DNA of 64,000 nucleotides from Aralia elata (lineage: Eukaryota > Streptophyta > Magnoliopsida > Apiales > Araliaceae), in assembly GCA_034770075.1 (NCBI GenBank), contig CM068383.1, forward strand, positions 35,221,094 through 35,285,093, read 5' to 3'. The translations under genes and the position numbers were made by a program. Positions 59,282 through 64,000 of this stretch are shown here, piece by piece; the first letter of the stretch is position 1, and each line of letters starts with the position of its first letter. The notes beneath the pieces were generated by a model. That model was not told where the DNA came from and ran no database searches. It was given only the letters and a program-made list of their open reading frames with translations.

Positions 59282-61350
59282 TGTCGACGCCGGTTTTCTC
59301 CCTCCTTCGCGATATTGTTCTTTTCCGATTTTAGCCTTTGTTATTAGATGATGTTTGGAAAAGGTCGGCATTAATGTCGACGGGGTTTTGAAAGATCGTT
59401 TTTATGATGAGCCAATTAACCAGAGTCGCCAGTTGGTATATTTGAAATGGATGTACCAACTCATCCGGGTTTCGTTTTCGTAAATCGCTGGCTCATGTGT
59501 GACTCCAAATTAATTGGTCTGCGAACCGAGATTCATAGAGTTCGGGGCTTGCTTAAGCGAGGGGAAGGTGTTAGGCACCCCCCCGACTTCCGTGAAACAC
59601 GGTTACCGCAATCTTGATGCTTTCCTATCCTTTAATTCATGAAATGTGTATGTACGCGCGCGCGTGTGTGTATATGCCTATGTGAATGTTGTGGTGAGTT
59701 TGTATGAAAGAATCATTTGGATTTTTAGGGAAAGTCGTGCTTTAATTTGAAAACGCTTCGGAATGTCTTTTCAGCATACACGAGAAAGCTCTATGAGAAA
59801 GGTTTGATTTTATTTATCAAACTATGAGATTTTCATTAGGTGTCATTTTGGCAAAAACAAGAGTTTTCTAAACCTTCGTCAAAATAGGAATCGAGATCTA
59901 TACGTTGCCTTCATAAAATGATGGGCAATTTCTAGGATATCTTTAACCCTATGCACAAAGGTTTAATAAAACATTTCGTTCATTCATAAAAGCCATTTTT
60001 GGTGATGTTTGAAAATGATTTTCTTTGGCCTTCTCGTTTAATAGGAATCGACATTCATTAGCATTTCCAATTCTTATCCTCGTGATGCTAATATCCTACT
60101 TTGATTGATTTTAGAAAAATCTTTATTGTTTTGGCTTTGAAATCTTTTGTTTGGTGTTACAAATCAAATTAAACATCAAAACGCGTAGGGGGATATTCAT
60201 GGGCATGTAAGCCATCAAAATACCCCGAACGCCAACAATCACATATTTCACTATTACGGGGCCTTAAACCCGATTCTCGCCTTGGCGTCGTTTTAAGGCC
60301 CGACCATTACATCTTACAATAAAGGATAATCGATCCTATTACATCCACCAAAATTGTCCATCATCGGATTTGGACCACGGGGTCGCGTTCCTAGGCTCAC
60401 ATACACAATTCTTACACACCCCCAAAATGGATATTACAAAAATTAACAAGCTAAAATTCACCAAATGGATATCATCGGATCATTACGAAGAATTTTGTTC
60501 CATTGGAACCCTCACTAATAATCCCTAATCCATGTATTCTCAATGATATACAAGAAAACTACATTTAGTATAATCCAAAATGATAAAAATTTAACAAAAT
60601 GTTATAACAAAACTGCTATAAAAAGAATTCTTTTTCACCTTGCAAATGACACCACGATGCATATAAACTCGTATATTAATTATAGTAGAGAATATATGTG
60701 ATACAATCTCACAAAAGAGATATAATTCCTCACTATTTTCTCTCTTTTCTCTCCCTAATTCGCTGCTGCTGTTGCTGTTTTTCTTTCTTCTTCCGCTGCT
60801 TCTTGCTGTTGAAATCTCCTCCCTTTCAAATCTGCTCAACCTCTTGGATGAAATGAAGAAACTGAGCTGAAATAAGCTGGTTTAGGGCAGCCACAGATTG
60901 ATCTGCGGCCTGGCCGCAGATTGATCTGCGGCCTGGCCGCAGATTGATCTGCGGCTGGCTGGCCCACCCCCCATCGCACTCAGCTGGTTTCCTGGTTTCG
61001 AGTCCCATGCGCACCACCATTATTTTAATCGTTTGGCCGCAGATCAATCCGCGGCTGGGTGGGCTGATTTTCTCGATTTCCGTGCCGCACCTCGATTCGC
61101 GTGTCGTGACATCAGTTTTCGCCGACAGGTTTGTATTTTGCAGTCCGGGAATCACTGGGAGACGTGCCACATCATTCGGGCATGCTCATTTCGGACGGCC
61201 CTGCTGTCACGTCGGTTTTGATTTGCAAATCGTTGCGGTGGCGTCGAGTGTTCGCACTTGTGCATCCCTCGCTCTCACAGGCCGGTTCATTTGACGATTT
61301 TGCCCTCCTGTCACGGTTAGTATACGAAGCGCAAAATTTGGGTGTCTACA
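59282..61350 (-). repeat. Ogre/Tat-type 3' LTR (2.1 kb)
   Basis: Ends are TGTAGACA (minus strand start) and its near-complement TGTCGACG at the other side. A (CG/TG)n run lies near 59655-59672. Hairpins of 19 bases lie at 60902-60943. No coding sequence is recognised; the ORFs that overlap 60826-61376 have no familiar motif. Confidence 0.72.
60895..60960. repeat. 23-bp hairpin tandem repeat in the Ogre-type LTR
   Basis: TCTGCGGCCTGGCCGCAGA (arms of nine pairs, one-base loop) occurs at 60902-60920 and 60925-60943, followed by a partial unit. A related GGCCGCAGATCAATCCGCGG lies near 61034. Confidence 0.88.
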
Positions 61351-61365
61351 GCTGCCCCTCTTTAT
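61351..61365 (-). other. Ogre-type polypurine tract
   Basis: ATAAAGAGGGGCAGC on the minus strand directly precedes the LTR start. This fixes the element's orientation. Confidence 0.75.
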
Positions 61366-61899
61366 CATGTTTATGAAATGTTAAATGAAATGAACATGAT
61401 AAAGAAGTAGACACACGATGCATGAATGACAGTGCATAAGAATGACAGTGCATACATGATGCAACACATTCAACTTATGATGCAACGCAAGATGTAAGGC
61501 ATGCAACACATTCGTAAAGGTGTCAATGCATCAATCCCTAACCTGTCGCTCGTCTCGTAATCGCCGGGTCTCGTATCCGGTCGATTGTCCTGTGAATGCC
61601 GGGTCTCATATCCGGTCACCCCTCTCGTAATCACCTTATTCCATCCCATTGTCATCAAAGGAAGTTATTCTCCTGACTAGCTTTGAAGGGCATCCTTGGA
61701 GTTCGTCCTCGTACATCGCTCTTGGCAGCCATAGCCTTTGACTCTGATAGGCTAGGACCTTGACACCTAACCTGCATGGATCACGTACAGAATTATCATT
61801 CTATTCAATGCATGTGACACAACATTTAAGATGTAAATTTGATGAAAAATGACCCCTGTACAGTCTTTTGATACGGTTCCACAGGTGTCACCGTTTATC
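61366..61899 (-). other. Ogre-type 3' UTR without arrays
   Basis: About 530 bases with ATGATGCA-type short repeats (61400-61510) and a few GCCGGGTCTC...TATCCGG words (61560-61615), forerunners of the array to the right. No coding sequence is visible. Confidence 0.6.
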
Positions 61900-62740
61900 G
61901 GGGTTTGCTTGGATCTCAGCCCTTCCCAGGGGTCGTTGATTGTTTGGATACCAGCCCTTCCCAGGGATTCGTTGATCGCCGGTTATCGTCGCCGGTCGAT
62001 CGTCTCGTCGGGGCCGGGTATCGTCGCCGGTCACCCATTTCATAACCGCCGGGTATCGTCGCCGGTCGATTGTCTTGTCGGGGCCGGTTTTCATCGCTGG
62101 ACACCCATCTCGTAACCCCCGGTTATCGTCGCCGGTTGGTTATCTTGTCGGAGCCGGTTTTCGTCGCCGGACATCCATCTCATAATCGTCGGTTTTCGTC
62201 GTCGGACGATTGTCTTGTCGAGGACGGGTATCGTCGCCGGACACCCATCTCGTAACCCCCGGTTATCGTCGCCGGTTGGTTATCTTGTCGGAGCCGGTTT
62301 TCGTCGCCGGACATCCATCTCGTAATCGCCGGTTTTCGTCGCCGGACGATTGTCTTGTCGGGGCCGGTTATCGTCGCCGGACACCCATCTCGTAACCCCC
62401 GGTTATCGTCGCCGGTTGGTTATCTTGTCGGAGCCGGTTTTCGTCGCCGGACATCCATCTCGTAATCGCCGGTTTTCGTCGCCGGACATCCATCTCGTAA
62501 TCGCCGGTTTTCGTCGCCGGACGATTGTCTCGTCGGGGCCGGGTATCGTCGCCGGTCACCCATCTCGTAACCCCCGGTTATCGTTGCCGGTTGGTTATCT
62601 TGTCGGAGCCGGTTTTCGTCGCCGGACATCCATCTCGTAATCGCCGGTTTTCGTCGCCGGACGATTGTCTTGTCGAGGCCGGGTATCGTCGCCGGTCACC
62701 CATCTCGTAACCCCCGGTTATCGTTGCCGGTTGGTTATCT
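61900..62740. repeat. 35-bp GCCGG tandem array with 140-bp higher-order unit
   Basis: Monomers of about 35 bases share CGGTTTTCGTCGCCGGAC or CGGTTATCGTCGCCGGTT. Four monomers form a 140-base unit: the same string starts at 62070, 62210 and 62350, then 175 bases on at 62525, one monomer longer. It is preceded at 61913-61975 by two CAGCCCTTCCCAGGG words of the next array. Confidence 0.9.
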
Positions 62741-64000
62741 TGGATCTCAGCCCTTCCCAGGGTTTGTTGTTTTTTGTCTTTTTCTTTTTGTGGATATCAG
62801 CCCTTCCCAGGGTTTGCTCACCATCTTGTTGTGGTTCGCGTGGATCTCAGCCCTTCCTAGGGTTTGTTGTTTTTTGTCTTTTTTTCTTTTTGTGGATATC
62901 AGCCCTTCCCAGGGGTGCTCACCATCTTGTTGTGGTTCGCGTGGATCTCAGCCCTTCCCAGGGTTTGTTGTTTTTTGTCTTTTTTGCTTTTTGTGGATAT
63001 CAGCCCTTCCCAGGGGTGCTCACCATCTTGTTGTGGTTCGCGTGGATCTCAGCCCTTCCCAGGGTTTGTTTTTTTTTGTCTTTTTTCTTTTTGTGGATAT
63101 CAGCCCTTCCCAAGGGTGCTCACCATCTTGTTGTGATTCGCGTGGATCTCAGCCCTTCCCAGGGTTTGTTGTTTTTTGTCTTTTTTGCTTTTTGTGGATA
63201 TCAGCCCTTCCCAGGGGTGCTCACCATCTTGTTGTGGTTCGCGTGGATCTCAGCCCTTCCCAGGGTTTGTTGTTTTTTGTCTTTTTTTCTTTTTGTGGAT
63301 ATCAGCCCTTCCCAGGGGTGCTCACCATCTTGTTGTGGTTCGCGTGGATCTCAGCCCTTCCCAGGGTTTGTTGTTTTTTGTCTTTTTTGCTTTTTGTGGA
63401 TATCAGCCCTTCCCAGGGGTGCTCACCATCTTGTTGTGGTTCGCGTGGATCTCAGCCCTTCCCAGGGTTTGTTGTTTTTTTGTCTTTTTTTCTTTTTGTG
63501 GATATCAGCCCTTCCCAGGGGTGCTCACCATCTTGTTGTGGTTCGCGTGGATCTCAGCCCTTCCCAGGGTTTGTTGTTTTTTGTCTTTTTTTCTTTTTGT
63601 GGATATCAGCCCTTCCCAGGGGTGCTCACCATCTTGTTGTGGTTCGCGTGGATCTCAGCCCTTCCCAGGGTTTGTTGTTTTTTGTCTTTTTTTCTTTTTG
63701 TGGATATCAGCCCTTCCCAGGGGTGCTCACCATCTTGTTGTGGTTCGCGTGGATCTCAGCCCTTCCCAGGGTTTGTTGTTTTTTGTCTTTTTTTCTTTTT
63801 GTGGATATCAGCCCTTCCCAGGGGTGCTCACCATCTTGTTGTGGTTCGCGTGGATCTCAGCCCTTCCCAGGGTTTGTTGTTTTTTTGTCTTTTTTTCTTT
63901 TTGTGGATATCAGCCCTTCCCAGGGGTGCTCACCATCTTGTTGTGGCTCGCGTGGATCTCAGCCCTTCCCAGGGTTTGTTGTTTTTTGTCTTTTTTGCTT
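62741..64000. repeat. 101-bp tandem array, 12 full units to the window end
   Basis: TGGATCTCAGCCC starts at 62741, 62841, 62942, 63043, 63143, 63244, 63345, 63446, 63548, 63649, 63750, 63851 and 63953, a 100-102 base period. Each unit has two CAGCCCTTCCCAGGG words, one T-rich spacer and one GTGCTCACCATCTTG spacer. Units are nearly identical and the array continues past the window. Confidence 0.95.

Larger units (their letters stand above)
59282..64000 (-). mobile_element. Ogre/Tat-type element: 3' LTR and 3' UTR
   Basis: On the minus strand a 3' UTR with tandem arrays leads to a polypurine tract (AAAGAGGGGCAGC) and an LTR that starts TGTAGACACCC (61350) and ends GGCGTCGACA (59282). The plus-strand words GAGTCGCCA and AGGTGTTAGGCACCC inside it are typical of Ogre/Tat LTRs. 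The candidate TSD is ACACT (59277-59281). The coding regions and 5' LTR lie to the right, outside the window. Confidence 0.75.

Noticed and set aside
59282..61350. Ogre-type element read on the plus strand
   Set aside because: The purine tract AAAGAGGGGCAGC and the TG...CA ends are in the right order only on the minus strand.
61849..62710. Arg/Ser-rich ORFs in the GCCGG array
   Set aside because: They are by-products of a 35-base repeat; both strands are open alike and the unit is not a multiple of three.
1..64000. Host single-copy gene between elements
   Set aside because: No ORF outside retroelement frames shows recognisable motifs or an exon pattern; every gap over 300 bases could be placed in an LTR, leader or UTR.

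Overview
This window reads as plant nuclear DNA from an angiosperm, probably a eudicot with a large, repeat-rich genome. It holds no recognisable host gene. Almost every base belongs to LTR retrotransposons nested inside one another: Tekay/Del-type Ty3 chromoviruses, Athila-type and Ogre/Tat-type elements. The evidence is translated gag, protease, reverse transcriptase, RNase H, integrase and chromodomain motifs, TG...CA LTR ends, primer-binding sites, polypurine tracts, and four exact 5-bp target-site duplications found by reading across insertions. I cannot name the species.

Layout. 1-4706: 3' end of chromovirus A (integrase, chromodomain, 3' LTR). 4707-5115: Athila-like LTR fragment. 5116-11496: minus-strand chromovirus G1 (gag and an extra upstream ORF), split by a 4.2-kb solo LTR at 6001-10191 (TSD GAAGT). 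11497-18935: minus-strand chromovirus G2 (3' LTR and decayed gag-pol). 18936-24623: minus-strand LTR H, split by a solo LTR at 19993-23439 (TSD AAATC). 24624-25785: Athila-like 3' LTR and internal stub. 25786-59281: element Y, a non-autonomous element with 3.9-kb LTRs and a 2.8-kb interior without gag or pol. Its 3' LTR holds chromovirus X (32564-50626, TSD AGAGT) and minus-strand chromovirus Z (50789-57732). X's own 3' LTR holds a nearly complete Athila element (37965-49760, TSD TAATA). 59282-64000: minus-strand Ogre/Tat 3' LTR and 3' UTR with two tandem arrays, inserted in the same Y LTR. The deepest stack is Athila-like stub, Y, X, Athila.

All coding regions carry stops or frameshifts, many of them CAG to TAG, CAA to TAA, CGA to TGA or TGG to TGA/TAG, as methylcytosine deamination would give. 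The autonomous families once supplied Gag, protease, RT/RNase H and integrase. Y lacks these and must have depended on another element.

Three patterns are not explained by ordinary retroelement annotation. (1) Five chromovirus-type LTRs carry, about 240-276 nt before the LTR end, an acceptor-like site followed in the same phase by a short Lys/Gly-rich reading frame with wobble-type variation; a donor-like GT lies about 2 kb upstream. This suggests an intron inside the LTR. (2) Inside that putative intron, and separately in Athila and Ogre, sit clusters of GC-rich hairpin palindromes whose arms change in a matched way from copy to copy; the Athila version recurs in its LTRs, an intergenic spacer and gag. 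(3) Chromoviruses G1, Z and X retain a coiled-coil ORF, or its end, between LTR and gag.
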